A stretch of DNA of 64,000 bases from Aphanomyces cochlioides (Eukaryota > Oomycota > Saprolegniomycetes > Saprolegniales > Verrucalvaceae), in contig JAHQRK010000001.1 of NCBI GenBank assembly GCA_019828595.1, forward strand, positions 4,982,974-5,046,973, read 5' to 3'. A program made the translations under genes and the position numbers. The notes beneath the pieces are model-generated. The model did no database searches and was not told where the DNA came from. It saw only the letters and a list, made by a program, of their open reading frames with translations. Every line of letters begins with the position of its first letter. Within the stretch, counting starts at the first letter, position 1. This document shows positions 30,140 through 43,300 of this stretch, in pieces.

Positions 30140-30184
30140 CGTCAACACGCCATTCCTGACAACGTCAACACGCCATTCCTGACA
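30139..30184 (+). repeat. 23-bp tandem duplication at the 5' end of copy G
   Basis: Two adjacent copies of the same 23-nt unit (30139-30161 and 30162-30184), corresponding to the sequence at 10200-10222 of copy B, where it occurs once. It sits at the 5' junction of the truncated insert, which suggests slippage or a short template repeat by the reverse transcriptase while finishing the insertion. Confidence 0.9.
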
Positions 30185-30343
30185 GTGTCGTTTCATGAGT
30201 GAGCTGACGGCTCACCACTTCATCTCCTGTTCAATGACCACTTTGCAATATTCTGTTTTCCAAGTTCTATTTATACAGTACGAGGCAAATTAGTAAGTCA
30301 TTAGGGCCTTTGCTCAAAAATAAGGTTAATACAACTCATTTAA
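30140..30343 (+). mobile_element. LINE copy G: 204-bp, severely 5'-truncated
   Basis: Contains only the last codons of ORF2 (stop 30196-30198) and the 3' UTR, ending in CATTTAA, flanked by a perfect 17-bp target-site duplication in copy F. It shows that the 3' end alone defines an insertion and fixes the element's 3' boundary. It carries the ORF2 ending GTGTCGTTTCATGAG and the GCTGACGG loop found in copies B and L. Confidence 0.95.
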
Positions 30344-30360
30344 ACCACGAGCGGCCGAGA
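30344..30360. repeat. Target-site duplication, right copy (G in F)
   Basis: ACCACGAGCGGCCGAGA, 17 bp, directly after CATTTAA; partner at 30123-30139. Confidence 0.93.
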
Positions 30361-33300
30361 TTGTTCATGGATGTCTGGATCGATTTTTGGACAAGTCTCC
30401 ATCATTCCACAATATCTCCAAGGCCTACGACATGCTGGTCAATGATATCCGCTCCCAACTCAAAGAATTCCATTCTCAACGATTGGAGAAACAACGTCTG
30501 CCGTTGAAGAAGTTAGCTGTCGAGATCGCTTCGCTTTTGCAAGTCCCCAACATGCGTCAATATGCAGTGCTGGTGGATCGAGTGCGAGACCTTCAAAAGC
30601 AAATTCACGAGCTGCAAGATCGAGACAAGCAGTTTCGTCAAGACCAGGCGTTCCAACTTCACTTGTACAAAGCAGAGCGCTCGTCCAAGTTCCACTTCAT
30701 GTCTCCTGTCCCTACCCCCTTGAAGAAGACAGTCTTCAAAGAGTTGGTGGATGTCAATGGAAATGTTGTCTCCAATCAACAAGGCATGTCTGACGTCCTG
30801 GTCGACTACTACAAGGACTTGTTTGCAGCTCCCGAGGTGCAGCGATCTGGAGACGAAGTGTCGTCATTTCTGACCCCATTGACTCGACACAAGCAACTGC
30901 CAGAGCAAGCCCAGAAAGAGCTGTCGGCTCCCTTGCGCGCCAACGAGTTCTATCATGCTATTTCGCACAGCAGTTCGAACTCAGCGCCAGGTCCCAACGC
31001 TCTGCCATTCGAAGTCCTCAAACTTGCACCTCACAAGTGGTCGTTGGTATTGGAGCTGCTATTCACACACCAGCTCCATTCTCACCCTCGCTTGACTCCC
31101 ATGCAACTTGTCAGTACGCTGGTGTTGCTGCACAAGAAAGGCCCCAAGTCACAAGCCAAGAACTATCGGCCCATTAGCCTACTCAACACGGATGTGAAAA
31201 TCCTGACGAGTATTCTGGCTTATCGACTCCAGCGCCACATTCGACACATCATCCACCCGGACCAGCAAGGCTTTATCCGTCGAAGCAATATCCAAACCAA
31301 TATTGCACGACTGGATGACATGCTGCACCACATCAAACTACACAGTCCGTCCTCGATGGTGGCACTGCTTGACTTTGAGAAAGCTTTTGATCGCGTGGAC
31401 CACGCGTACTTGCTCCGCGTCCTCCGTCACTATGGCTTTCCCGAAACCTTTGTTGCCATGGTTCGCGTACTGTACTCGGGCCGCAAGTCTCGCATCTTGG
31501 TGAACGGCTTCTTGTCCAAGCCAGTTCACATCTCACGCGGTGTGTTGCAAGGTGATCCACTGTCGCCACTTCTGTTTGTGATCGCTTTGGAACCGATGTG
31601 CCAACTCCTACGGCAACACTCCAACTATGGCATCAAGTGTGGGGATCGCTACCACACTGGGAGTTACTTTGCCGACGACTCGCAACTCTATGCGGCAAAT
31701 GAGACGTGCCTCCACCGGCAGCTTGCATTGGTTCAAACCTTTTGCGACAAGTCTGGTTTCCGACTCAACGTAGACAAGACCCAAATTCTGACCTACAGCC
31801 AGTTGAATGGGAACCTTGCCTCACTACAAGTTACTTCCGACAGTCCCGTGAAGGCTCTTGGTATCTTGGTTGCGCCCAATCTTTCTCCATTGGCACGTTT
31901 CAATTACGTGTATGAGAAGTTTGTGGCTCGCTTGTCTTTGTGGCTCTACAAGGCTCGAACCATGGCCGGAAAAGTCACTATCCTGCACAGCATATGTCTG
32001 CCTGTGTTATGGTACCAACTGGCTTTTGTCCCTGCCGACAAAGACCTGGCCAAAAAGATCGACAAGGCCATGCTTCAATTTATGCATGGTGAAGAAATCA
32101 ACCCATCCTCCTCTGTCCATGGCCTCCGTTTGATCAAAAAGGAGATTCTATTCATGCCGAAGAAGTCCGGTGGCTTAGGCCTGCACCATGCACTTGCTTT
32201 ATGGCAACAACACAACCGCTCTGTCATGATCAGATGCATTCAAGCCATCACCACCCCACCCCGCAAGTCTGCCATGTCCGCCTGGATTACGCCGGGCTAT
32301 ACTCTCCTCGAGAAGGCTTTTCATCCATGGGGTTCCCCCCGAGATCTCCTCTTGGCAAATGGCTCTTCTGCATTCATCAGACAACTGTACAAGAATCCCA
32401 ATATCACTCCAATGTGGAAAGCCTTATTGAGTAGCTGGTTTGAATCCCGCTGGACTCCGTACGGCTGTCCAAATCACATCTCATCTTTGGATGTTCCCCT
32501 TTGGCACAACTCGTATCTGCCTGGACTCGAAGACCTATACGATCAGTGCTCTACATCGACGCAAGACCAAGCCAATGTATTGGCTTCGCTTCACATCACG
32601 AAGTTGTCGCATTTGTTGACTCCGTGTCAGCGAGTTTGGCCAGCTTCGATCTTGTTCGACAAAATCAACCGTGCCTGCCGCCAAGCCAATTTTGTCCCTC
32701 CAACGAAACAATGGATCTCAATCTTGGTGACCAAGTTATCACGATTGTTTGAGATTGTTTCTGAAGAGGATGCTCCCGTGTTCCACTTGCCGACGCCAAG
32801 CTCTGAATGGATGGAATGGCACTGGATGATACACCCTGACTCGAGTCCGATCTTGTTGGCGCTTGCGACTTCGAAATCGGCTAAGATCAGAGCTTCTCCA
32901 GCTGTCAGCTCGTCCATTCTTCCTACCAAGCATCTCAACCTGCCATCCAACTTTTACGAAGACCCCAAGCGCCTTACCCAACTTGCCGCCTTCCTCCAAC
33001 CCGACCACATTCTCCCTCGATATGGAGAGTTCATTTTCAAGACCCTTCTCCGCGCCAACGCCATGCAATATCTGTTTCAGTACCAAGACCCCAAGCCGAC
33101 GTGTGTCTTCTGTCGTGTCAATGAGACGTACGAGCATTTCCTGTTCTCTTGTGGATATGGTCAATCTGTTTGGTATTCCTTCAAGACAATCCAGCGACTG
33201 CTCGAGTGTTCCTTTCCGTCCACGTGTCTGGAAATGTTCTACGAGACGCCCAAGCCGTCCGATGGATACTACATCCGTGGCTATCTGAAGATCTGGCCGA

Positions 33301-33697
33301 TTGTCCGAGCCTGCGTGTATTATCAAATATGGCTCCAACGTGCCGATCGCACCTTTCGACCCGACCTCACAGCGAAGAGTCCGATGGAAGTTGCCATTCA
33401 TGCTGCCTCTTTGATCAAGCTACATCTACAACAGCTCCTGGTTGATCTCCCTCTCAAGAAGGGATACACCAAGGTATTCAATGTGCTCAAGCATCTATCT
33501 TCGGACCCCTGGTTACGTCAACACGCCATTCCTGACAGCGTCGTTTCATGAGTGAGCTGACGGCTCACTCACTTCATCTCCTGTTCAATGACCACTTTGC
33601 CATATTCTGTTTTCCAAGTTCTATTTATAGAGTACGAGGCAAATTAGTAAGTCATTAGGGCCTTTGCTCAAAAATATGGTTAATACAACTCATTTAA
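30344..33697 (+). mobile_element. LINE copy F, second part (about c4030 to 3' end)
   Basis: Continuation of the element at 29144 after copy G, starting with the right duplication and running through the reverse transcriptase, zinc motif and 3' UTR to 33697. Its right flank is minus-strand copy H at c1417 (CCATAACGAACC). No left half of H with that site is in the window. Confidence 0.92.
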
Positions 33698-35052
33698 CCA
33701 TAACGAACCAGGATTTTCCTTGACAAATTGATCGCAGATGACTTTTTCGGACCAGTCCTTGTAGCCTTCGCCCAACTTGACTGTGAGCTCGTACACTTGG
33801 GACTGGGGGGTGAGCAAAATGTTTTCAATGAAGGCGTCCATGTCACCAGAGTCTTTGTAGAATGCGTCCGCCATGGCCTCGCATCGCGCAATATCGTCAT
33901 CGGCAATAGCATGAGCACCAGTGTTGCGATGTTTCGCGCCTTTGGGGGCATTGCCTTGCTTGGAATCTTTCTTGGACGAAGCTGAATCCTTGCCGGGAGT
34001 CTTTTGCGTCCATGGATTGGCCCTTTCAGCGTTTTGTTGCTCTTGATCGCCTTGTATTTTGTCTGCCGCGGTAGGAGGATCAACAGCGCCATTTCCTTGA
34101 GCAACGGATTTGTCGACAATGTCTTGATTTGACTGGTCATTGTCATTGTTTGTCGATTGTTCCTCTTGAATAACTTCTCCAGGAGTATCACACGGCTTCG
34201 CTTGGCCGTTAATGTCGCCTGACCCATCAACCTCAGAGTGAATTTGAGTATTTCCCTCGTCGGTTAAGGCCTCGGTTTCAGTAGAATCCTTCCCCTCGGC
34301 GTCTCCAGAGACCATATCCACGTCCTCTTGAGATTTTTCTTCTTCCTCTCCCGTTCTAGGAGGCTCAGCACAGGGGGCGACGCGGTTGGTGGCTGCTGGC
34401 TCAGTCCCATTGGTCACGAGAAAGGCCGGGGCCAGACCCCCAGTGACAGGGGTAGAAGGGGAATCCATGCCATCCCCGCAGCACGGTGACTGGGGTACAC
34501 CATTGCTCCGGCGAGAACCCAAATCGGGATACCGCCCCCGCCCCTCCGAAGAGGCCCCTGGGGGAAGTAGACAGAACCGCAGGGTGTGCCCATAGGGGGG
34601 GCCCTCGTAGCCTCTAGGGCTGGCATGGACCCCGTTTTCTCGCCGCCTTCACTGGGGATCGACTCCAATTGGAGTCCAGGGAAGCAGCCACCACAGGCAC
34701 AAGGCCCCAGTGGTTCGCCCTCCTGAGTGAGGGCTTCGCTAGACAAGTTAACGACAGTGGTCTGGGGGTCAACCACTGACCCACTGAGGTTGACCCCCCC
34801 TGGAACTCCGGCGAGTGGAGCACCAGGTGAAGCGCTGGTGGAGCGAGACGCAGATTGGTCTCCAGAGACGCTGTTGGGGTCGAACTCGACCTCCACTTCG
34901 GCCCTAGGGTTAGGTGTAGAGACATTACTCACACCACTTCCGCCATCCTGATTGGACGACGAAAGTGGGTGAGGTGATACAATACCTGGAATGATGGTGA
35001 CTCCGTGAGTGTTGGTCTCACGGAGCTCGGAACAGCTGTTGGCGTTGGACAT
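33698..35052 (-). pseudogene. ORF1 of copy H, N-terminal half, frameshifted
   Basis: Codons 1 to about 452 of ORF1, ATG at 35050-35052. One base is lost in a G/C run near 34560 (five instead of six), shifting the frame about 160 codons after the start. The downstream part is cut at 33698 by the 3' end of copy F. Sequence otherwise matches ORF1 of B and A closely, with Arg for Lys in NAERANPW. Confidence 0.88.
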
Positions 35053-35113
35053 TTTGAGCGCGGCGGCACTTGATAACTTCTTGACTTGAGGGGTACGAGG
35101 CAAATTCGGAAGT
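33698..35113 (-). mobile_element. LINE copy H fragment (c1417 to c1)
   Basis: Minus-strand 5' part of an element, ending at the standard 5' terminus at 35113, then two extra bases and copy I from c3670. The first 15 bases of I, CCACATTGTTGGAGG (35116-35130), end in GG, as expected for the duplication left by a minus-strand insertion. The rest of H (c1403 to 3' end) should be further left but is absent from the window. A single-event 5' inversion of copy I is an alternative. Confidence 0.88.
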
Positions 35114-35115
35114 AC

Positions 35116-38100
35116 CCACATTGTTGGAGGAGATTTCAACTGCACTCTCAACAAAGATTTGGATTCGTTGAGACCCAGTACCTCCACCATGGCCGGCACC
35201 CTTCAACTGGAACAATGGATGCACAGTTTGTCTCTGGTGGATCTGTTTCGCCGTCAAAACCCCGTGGCACGAGCCTTCACAAGTCCCACACTCACCAACC
35301 GACTCGACTACATATTTTGTTCGTCCACCTTGGCGGGTCTTCGTCATTGGAAGGCGACGCACATGCCACACGTTCCACAGGCTGACCACGTGGCTTGTCG
35401 TATCATCACAAAGCGTCAAACATTGCGCCATGGCTCTGGATCATGGAAAGCTCCAACTTGGCTACTTCGTCTACCACGAGCGGCCGAGATTGTTCATGGA
35501 TGTCTGGATCGATTTTTGGACAAGTCTCCAACATTCCACAATATCTCCAAGGCCTACGACATGCTGGTCAATGATATCCGCTCCCAACTCAAAGAATTCC
35601 ATTCTCAACGATTGGAGAAACAACGTCTGCCGTTGAAGAAGTCAGCTGTGGAGATCGCTTCGCTTTTGCAAGTCCCCAACATGCGTCAAGATGCAGTGCT
35701 GGTGGATCGAGTGCGAGACCTTCAAAAGCAAATTCACGAGCTGCAAGATCGAGACAAGCAGTTTCGTCAAGACCAGGCGTTCCAACTTCACTTGTACAAA
35801 GCAGAGCGCTCGTCCAAGTTCCACTTCATGTCTCCTGTCCCTACCCCCTTGAAGAAGACAGTCTTCAAAGAGTTGGTGGATGTCAATGGAAATGTTGTCT
35901 CCAATCAACAAGGCATGTCTGACGTCCTGGTCGACTACTACAAGGACTTGTTTGCAGCTCCCGAGGTGCAGCGATCTGGAGACGAAGTGTCGTCATTTCT
36001 GACCCCATTGACTCGACACAAGCAACTGCCAGAGCAAGCCCAGAAAGAGCTGTCGGCTCCCTTGCGCGCCAACGAGTTCTATCATGCTATTCGACACAGC
36101 AGTTCGAACTCAGCGCCAGGTCCCAACGCTCTGCCATTCGAAGTCCTCAAACTTGCACCTCACAAGTGGTCGTTGGTATTGGAGCTGCTATTCACACACC
36201 AGCTCCATTCTCACCCTCGCTTGACTCCCATGCAACTTGTCAGTACGCTGGTGTTGCTGCACAAGAAAGGCCCCAAGTCACAAGCCAAGAACTATCGGCC
36301 CATTAGCCTACTCAACACGGATGTGAAAATCCTGACGAGTATTCTGGCTTATCGACTCCAGCGCCACATTCGACACATCATCCACCCGGACCAGCAAGGC
36401 TTTATCCGTCGAAGCAATATCCAAACCAATATTGCACGACTGGATGACATGCTGCACCACATCAAACTACACAGTCCGTCCTCGATGGTGGCACTGCTTG
36501 ACTTTGAGAAAGCTTTTGATCGCGTGGACCACGCGTACTTGCTCCGCGTCCTCCGTCACTATGGCTTTCCCGAAACCTTTGTTGACATGGTTCGCGTACT
36601 GTACTCGGGCCGCAAGTCTCGCATCTTGGTGAACGGCTTCTTGTCCAAGCCAGTTCACATCTCACGCGGTGTGTTGCAAGGTGATCCACTGTCGCCACTT
36701 CTGTTTGTGATCGCTTTAGAACCGATGTGCCAACTCCTACGGCAACACTCCAACTATGGCATCAAGTGTGGGGATCGCTACCACACTGGGAGTTACTTTG
36801 CCGACGACTCGCAACTCTATGCGGCAAATGAGACGTGCCTCCACCGGCAGCTTGCATTGGTTCAAACCTTTTGCGACAAGTCTGGTTTCCGACTCAACGT
36901 AGACAAGACCCAAATTCTGACCTACAGCCAGTTGAATGGGAACCTTGCCTCACTACAAGTTACTTCCGACAGTCCCGTGAAGGCTCTTGGTATCTTGGTT
37001 GCGCCCAATCTTTCTCCATTGGCACGTTTCAATTACGTGTTTGAGAAGTTTGTGGCTCGCTTGTCTTTGTGGCTCTACAAGGCTCGAACCATGGCCGGAA
37101 AAGTCACTATCCTGCACAGCATATGTCTGCCTGTGTTATGGTACCAACTGGCTTTTGTCCCTGCCGACAAAGACCTGGCCAAAAAGATCGACAAGGCCAT
37201 GCTTCAATTTATGCATGGTGAAGAAATCAACCCATCCTCCTCTGTCCATGGCCTCCGTTTGATCAAAAAGGAGATTCTATTCATGCCGAAGAAGTCCGGT
37301 GGCTTAGGCCTGCACCATGCACTTGCTTTATGGCAACAACACAACCGCTCTGTCATGATCAGATGCATTCAAGCCATCACCACCCCACCCCGCAAGTCTG
37401 CCATGTCCGCCTGGATTACGCCGGGCTATACTCTCCTCGAGAAGGCTTTTCATCCATGGGGTTCCCCCCGAGATCTCCTCTTGGCAAATGGCTCTTCTGC
37501 ATTCATCAGACAACTGTACAAGAATCCCAATATCACTCCAATGTGGAAAGCCTTATTGAGTAGCTGGTTTGAATCTCGCTGGACTCCGTACGGCTGTCCA
37601 AATCACATCTCATCTTTGGATGTTCCCCTTTGGCACAACTCGTATCTGCCTGGACTCGAAGACCTATACGATCAGTGCTCTACATCGACGCAAGACCAAG
37701 CCAATGTATTGGCGTCGCTTCACATCACGAAGTTGTCGCATTTGTTGACTCCGTGTCAGCGAGTTTGGCCAGCTTCGATCTTGTTCGACAAAATCAACCG
37801 TGCCTGCCGCCAAGCCAATTTTGTCCCTCCAACGAAACAATGGATCTCAATCTTGGTGACCAAGTTATCACGATTGTTTGAGATTGTTTCTGAAGAGGAT
37901 GCTCCCGTGTTCCACTTGCCGACGCCAAGCTCTGAATGGATGGAATGGCACTGGATGATACACCCTGACTCGAGTCCGATCTTGTTGGCGCTTGCGACTT
38001 CGAAATCGGCTAAGATCAGAGCTTCTCCAGCTGTCAGCTCGTCCATTCTTCCTACCAAGCATCTCAACCTGCCATCCAACTTTTACGAAGACCCCAAGCG

Positions 38101-38680
38101 CCTTACCCAACTTGCCGCCTTCCTCCAACCCGACCACATTCTCCCTCGATATGGAGAGTTCATTTTCAAGACCCTTCTCCGCGCCAACGCCATGCAATAT
38201 CTGTTTCAGTACCAAGACCCCAAGCCGACGTGTGTCTTCTGTCGTGTCAATGAGACGTACGAGCATTTCCTGTTCTCTTGTGGATATGGTCAATCTGTTT
38301 GGTATTTCTTCAAGGCGATCCAGCGACTGCTCGAGTGTTCCTTTCCGTCAACGTGTCTGGAAATGTTCTACGAGACGCCCAAGCCGTCCGATGGATACTA
38401 CATCCGTGGCTATCTGAAGATCTGGCCGATTGTCCGAGCCTGCGTGTATTATCAAATATGGCTCCAACGTGCCGATCGCACCTTTCGACCCGACCTCACA
38501 GAGAAGAGTCCGATGGAAGTTGCCATTCATGCTGCCTCTTTGATCAAGCTACATCTACAACACCTCCTGGTTGATCTCCCTCTCAAGAAGGGATACACCA
38601 AGGTATTCAATGTGCTCAAGCATCTATCTTCGGACCACTGGTTACGTCAACACATCATTCCTAACAGCGTCGTTTCATGA
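35116..38680 (+). pseudogene. ORF2 of copy I, 5' part missing
   Basis: Open frame from about codon 165 to the stop with no frameshift seen. It keeps the GGDFN, RLDYIF and Asp-His endonuclease motifs, the full reverse transcriptase and the zinc motif, but lacks the start codon and the first endonuclease motifs (Asn25, Glu50, Tyr140). Distinct residues: KKSAVEI for KKLAVEI, DLTEKSP for DLTAKSP, LQHLLVD for LQQLLVD, and HIIPNS at the C-terminus. Confidence 0.9.
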
Positions 38681-38826
38681 GAGAGCTGACGGCTCACTCA
38701 CTTCATCTCCTGTCCAATGACCACTTTGCCATATCCTGTTTTCCAAGTTCTATTTATACAGTACGAGGCAAATTAGTAAGTCATTAGGGCCTTTGCTCAA
38801 AAATAAGGTTAATACAACTCATTTAA
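35116..38826 (+). mobile_element. LINE copy I (c3670 to 3' end)
   Basis: Plus-strand ORF2 and 3' UTR, starting in the endonuclease at CCACATTGTTGG next to the 5' end of minus-strand copy H. Its 3' UTR has GAGAGAGCTGACGG and TATCCTG variants. Its right flank is copy J at c3146. Confidence 0.9.
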
Positions 38827-40318
38827 CCTCCATTCTACTCATTTTCATCTGTACTCGTGATGAGTGACAACAACTTCTCCGATGTCCCAACTGAACTCGT
38901 GGACTGGGACCCACAAATCATCTCCCTCAACACCAATGGCTTCTCCAACAGTCATCGGTACATCCTCGACAAACTATCAAGTGTTCACGACGTTTCCTTT
39001 ATCCAAGAAACCCGTTTCCGCACGCCAAGTCTCCACGACCGTGTTGCGTTCCATTGGCAACGCATCACAAACCACGCAGGCTCTTTGTTCTTTGAAGAGC
39101 CTATTTACCCTGAAGTATCCACGTCGCCAGCCACTGGAGGTCTGGCTACGTTGATACATCCTCACTCTCCTTTGAAGAACGCCACTCAAGTCCCTCATGA
39201 CAACCCAGTGCTTCGTGGTCGTTATCTACAAGTGCGATGTACTCTGGGTCCACTGACAGTCGTTCTCCACAATATCTATGCGCCGGCAGCCTTCCAACAA
39301 CGAGCAAGTTACTTCGAAGAATTGCCACGCGACTTTCCTCCACATGCGCTCCACATTGTTGGAGGAGATTTCAACTGCACTCTCAACAAAGATTTGGATT
39401 CGTTGAGACCCAGTACCTCCACCATGGCCGGCACCCTTCAACTGGAACAATGGATGCACAGTTTGTCTCTGGTGGATCTGTTTCGCCGTCAAAACCCCGT
39501 GGCACGAGCCTTCACAAGTCCCACACTCACCAACCGACTTGACTACATCTTTTGTTCGTCCACCTTGGCGGGTCTTCGTCATTGGAAGGCGACGCACATG
39601 CCACACGTTCCACAGGCTGACCACGTGGCTTGTCGTATCATCACAAAGCGTCAAACATTGCGCCATGGCTCTGGATCATGGAAAGCTCCAACTTGGCTAC
39701 TTCGTCTACCACGAGCGGCCGAGATTGTTCATGGATGTCTGGATCGATTTTTGGACAAGTCTCCAACATTCCACAATATCGCCAAGGCCTACGACATGCT
39801 GGTCAATGATATCCGCTCCCAACTCAAAGAATTCCATTCTCAACGATTGGAGAAACAACGTCTGCCGTTGAAGAAGTTAGCTGTCGAGATCGCTTCGCTT
39901 TTGCAAGTCCCCAACATGCGTCAAGATTCAGTGCTGGTGGATCGAGTGCGAGACCTTCAAAAGCAAATTCACGAGCTACAAGATCGAGACAAGCAGTTTC
40001 GTCAAGACCAGGCGTTCCAACTTCACTTGTACAAAGCAGAGCGCTCGTCCAAGTTCCACTTCATGTCCCCTGTCCCTACCCCCTTGAAGAAGACAGTCTT
40101 CAAAGAGTTGGTGGATGTCAATGGAAATGTTGTCTCCAATCAACAAGGCATGTCTGACGTCCTGGTCGACTACTACAAGGACTTGTTTGCAGCTCCCGAG
40201 GTGCAGCGATCTGGAGACGAAGTGTCGTCATTTCTGACCCCATTGACTCGACACAAGCAACTGCCAGAGCAAGCCCAGAAAGAGCTGTCGGCTCCCTTGC
40301 GCGCCAACGAGTTCTATC
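38827..40318 (+). mobile_element. LINE copy J, first part (c3146 to c4637)
   Basis: Starts in the ORF1-ORF2 spacer at CCTCCATTCTACTC just after the 3' end of copy I, so it carries the initiator-like motif and a complete start of ORF2. Cut at 40318 by copy K; resumes at 47673. Confidence 0.92.
40304..40318. repeat. Target-site duplication, left copy (K in J)
   Basis: CCAACGAGTTCTATC, 15 bp; partner at 47673-47687. Confidence 0.94.
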
Positions 40319-40354
40319 CAAGTCAAGAAGTTATCAAGTGCCGCCGCGCTCAAA

Positions 40355-43300
40355 ATGTCCAACGCCAACAGCTGTTCCGAGCTCCGTGAGACCAACACTC
40401 ACGGAGTCACCATCATTCCAGGTATTGTATCACCTCACCCACTTTCGTCGTCCAATCAGGATGGCGGAAGTGGTGTGAGTAATGTCTCTACACCTAACCC
40501 TAGGGCCGAAGTGGAGGTCGAGTTCGACCCCAACAGCGTCTCTGGAGACCAATCTGCGTCTCGCTCCACCAGCGCTTCACCTGGTGCTCCACTCGCCGGA
40601 GTTCCAGGGGGGTCAACCTCAGTGGGTCAGTGGTTGACCCCCAGACCACTGTCGTTAACTTGTCTAGCGAAGCCCTCACTCAGGAGGGCGAACCACTGGG
40701 GCCTTGTGCCTGTGGTGGCTGCTTCCCTGGACTCCAATTGGAGTCGATCCCCAGTGAAGGCGGCGAGAAAACGGGGTCCATGCCAGCCCTAGAGGCTACG
40801 AGGGCCCCCCCTATGGGCACACCCTGCGGTTCTGTCTACTTCCCCCCAGGGGCCTCTTCGGAGGGGCGGGGGCGGTATCCCGATTTGGGTTCTCGCCGGA
40901 GCAATGGTGTACCCCAGTCACCGTGCTGCGGGGATGGCATGGATTCCCCTTCTACCCCTGTCACTGGGGGTCTGGCCCCGGCCTTTCTCGTGACCAATGG
41001 GACTGAGCCAGCAGCCACCAACCGCGTCGCCCCCTGTGCTGAGCCTCCTAGAACGGGAGAGGAAGAAGAAAAATCTCAAGAGGACGTGGATATGGTCTCT
41101 GGAGACGCCGAGGGGAAGGATTCTACTGAAACCGAGGCCTTAACCGACGAGGGAAATACTCAAATTCACTCGGAGGTTGATGGGTCAGGCGACATTAACG
41201 GCCAAGCGAAGCCGTGTGATACTCCTGGAGAAGTTATTCACGAGGAACAATCGACAAACAATGACAATGACCAGTCAAATCAAGACATTGTCGACAAATC
41301 CGTTGCTCAAGGAAATGGCGCTGTTGATCCTCCTACCGCGGCAGACAAAATACAAGGCGATCAAGAGCAACAAAACGCTGAAAAGGCCAATCCATGGACG
41401 CAAAAGGCTCCCGGCAAGGATTCAGCTTCGTCCAAGAAAGATTCCAAGCAAGGCAATGCCCCCAAAGGCGCGAAACATCGCAACACTGGTGCTCATGCTA
41501 TTGCCGATGACGATATTGCGCGATGCGAGGCCATGGCGGACACATTCTACAAAGACTCTGGTGACATGGACGCCTTCATTGAAAACATTTTGCTCACTCC
41601 CCAGTCCCAAGTGTACGAGCTCACAGTCAAGTTGGGCGAAGCCTACAAGGACTGGTCCGAAAAAGTCATCTGCGATCAATTTGTCAAGGAAAATCCTGGT
41701 TCGTTATGGGGCTCCAAATTTCCGAACATTTTGATCCACAAGAAGAACCCACAGACCATTGTGATCTCAAGTTACAACTTGTCTACGTGCGTGGAAATGG
41801 GAGGCACAACGTTTCGACTTGGTGGCAAAGACTTCCTGGTTCCCAAGTACTCGCGTTATGGCAACAACTACTACGTTACGTTCAACAAGGTCAGTCACCC
41901 TTCGATGGCCAAGGCGATTGTCAAGAAAATGGCTGCATTGACCAAGTCAGTGATAGCAGCATTCAACCCTACTGCTGGTCAGAACATCAAGTCGCCGCAT
42001 TTGAGAGTCATTTTCAAGTCGTCTGCGCCTCCTGCAGTGTTGGTGCCAAAATCCGGCGACGCACTACGCGAAATCACCATTACGGATCCGTCGGGTCAGC
42101 CTTTTGTCGTCGTGTTTCAGCACAAGATCGCTGCTCTGAACAAGACATTGCCTCCGTCGATTGTTTCACGACGTGCAGAGGCCAAGGCTGAAAAAGCGAA
42201 GGCAAAAGCGGCCAAGGCAGCGGCAAAATCTCCTCCATCAGGAGAAAAAGAACCTGAACATGATGGAGACGATCATGATCAAGACCCTGGAACAAATGCG
42301 GAAGGCAAGGCCGACTCAACTGAGACATCTGAAGATGGTCAAGATGAACAACCACAGCCAACAGCTCCTTCTCATGGCTCTGATGTCGATATGTCTGGTG
42401 ACAGCGATCCCCCTAACAACAATGGACAAGACAAACAACAAGAAGATGTGGAAATGTCTACCAACGAATCGCCCGCTCTTGCTCCACCAAGTGAGCAGCC
42501 CAAGAACTCGCTGGACCTTCAATTGGTAACGGGCTACCGGTCTGGACCAGCTCCAAAACGTACTTTGCCTTCGTCCCCACGTTTGGATCCCCTGCCGACA
42601 TCCAACCGTTTTCATATCCTCGAAGAAGACGACGTGGAACTCTCGTTTGAAGACTTTGCAGTGCCTCGAATTGTATTGGAAGATTCAAGTGCGCCACGCC
42701 CGAAAAAGACCAAAGGCAAAGCGAAGAAACAACGACTTAACAAGTCTGCTGCAGCCCACCTCGAATTGGCGAAGAAGATCATTCGAGATAAGAAAGTCGA
42801 AGGCAGTATCACCGAATGTCAACGCATTTTGCGAGACGATCCTCAGCTCGTTGCACATGCTATGTACGCACAAGATGAAGACCTCAGTTTGTTTCAGTCA
42901 CTTGTTGCAACCAAGACTATTGAGCGCAAGATGGCTTTGTTAAAAGCTCAAGGCAAGCCTCACAACTACAAACATCACGTCAACTTCATGGCTCAATACA
43001 AGATTCACCCGTCAGAAATCTTGGAAGAATTGACCACGGACATACCAGAGATCAAGCGCATCCTCTTTGCACTTGCTACGATTGACTTATTCCTCTCAAA
43101 TCGGGCCCCAGACCTCTACACAAACTCGGAGGCACTGACTGTTCTATTGAACCAAGAAGCAACAAGATTGCCTGACACCAACTGCTTGACGGACTGGTCG
43201 CTGTTTGCTTTGATCGAAAACTTCAGCGACAATCTCGAGAAGTTCACTTTGCCGGCTCCCGTCTTGTCGGCCATCTCGATGCTCAAAAGCATCACCAACA

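Larger units (their letters stand above)
29275..33551 (+). pseudogene. ORF2 of copy F, interrupted by copy G
   Basis: ATG at 29275 (second residue Ser, MSDNN, rather than Ile) and normal stop at 33549-33551. The frame is open up to the insertion of copy G at 30140 and again from 30344 to the end; apart from G no frameshift was seen. The insertion lies between the endonuclease (Asp-His pair present just before) and the reverse transcriptase. Read-through from F enters G and stops at a TGA about 57 nt in. It carries FVAMVR, as copy A does, and Tyr for Phe in NYVYEKF. Confidence 0.92.
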
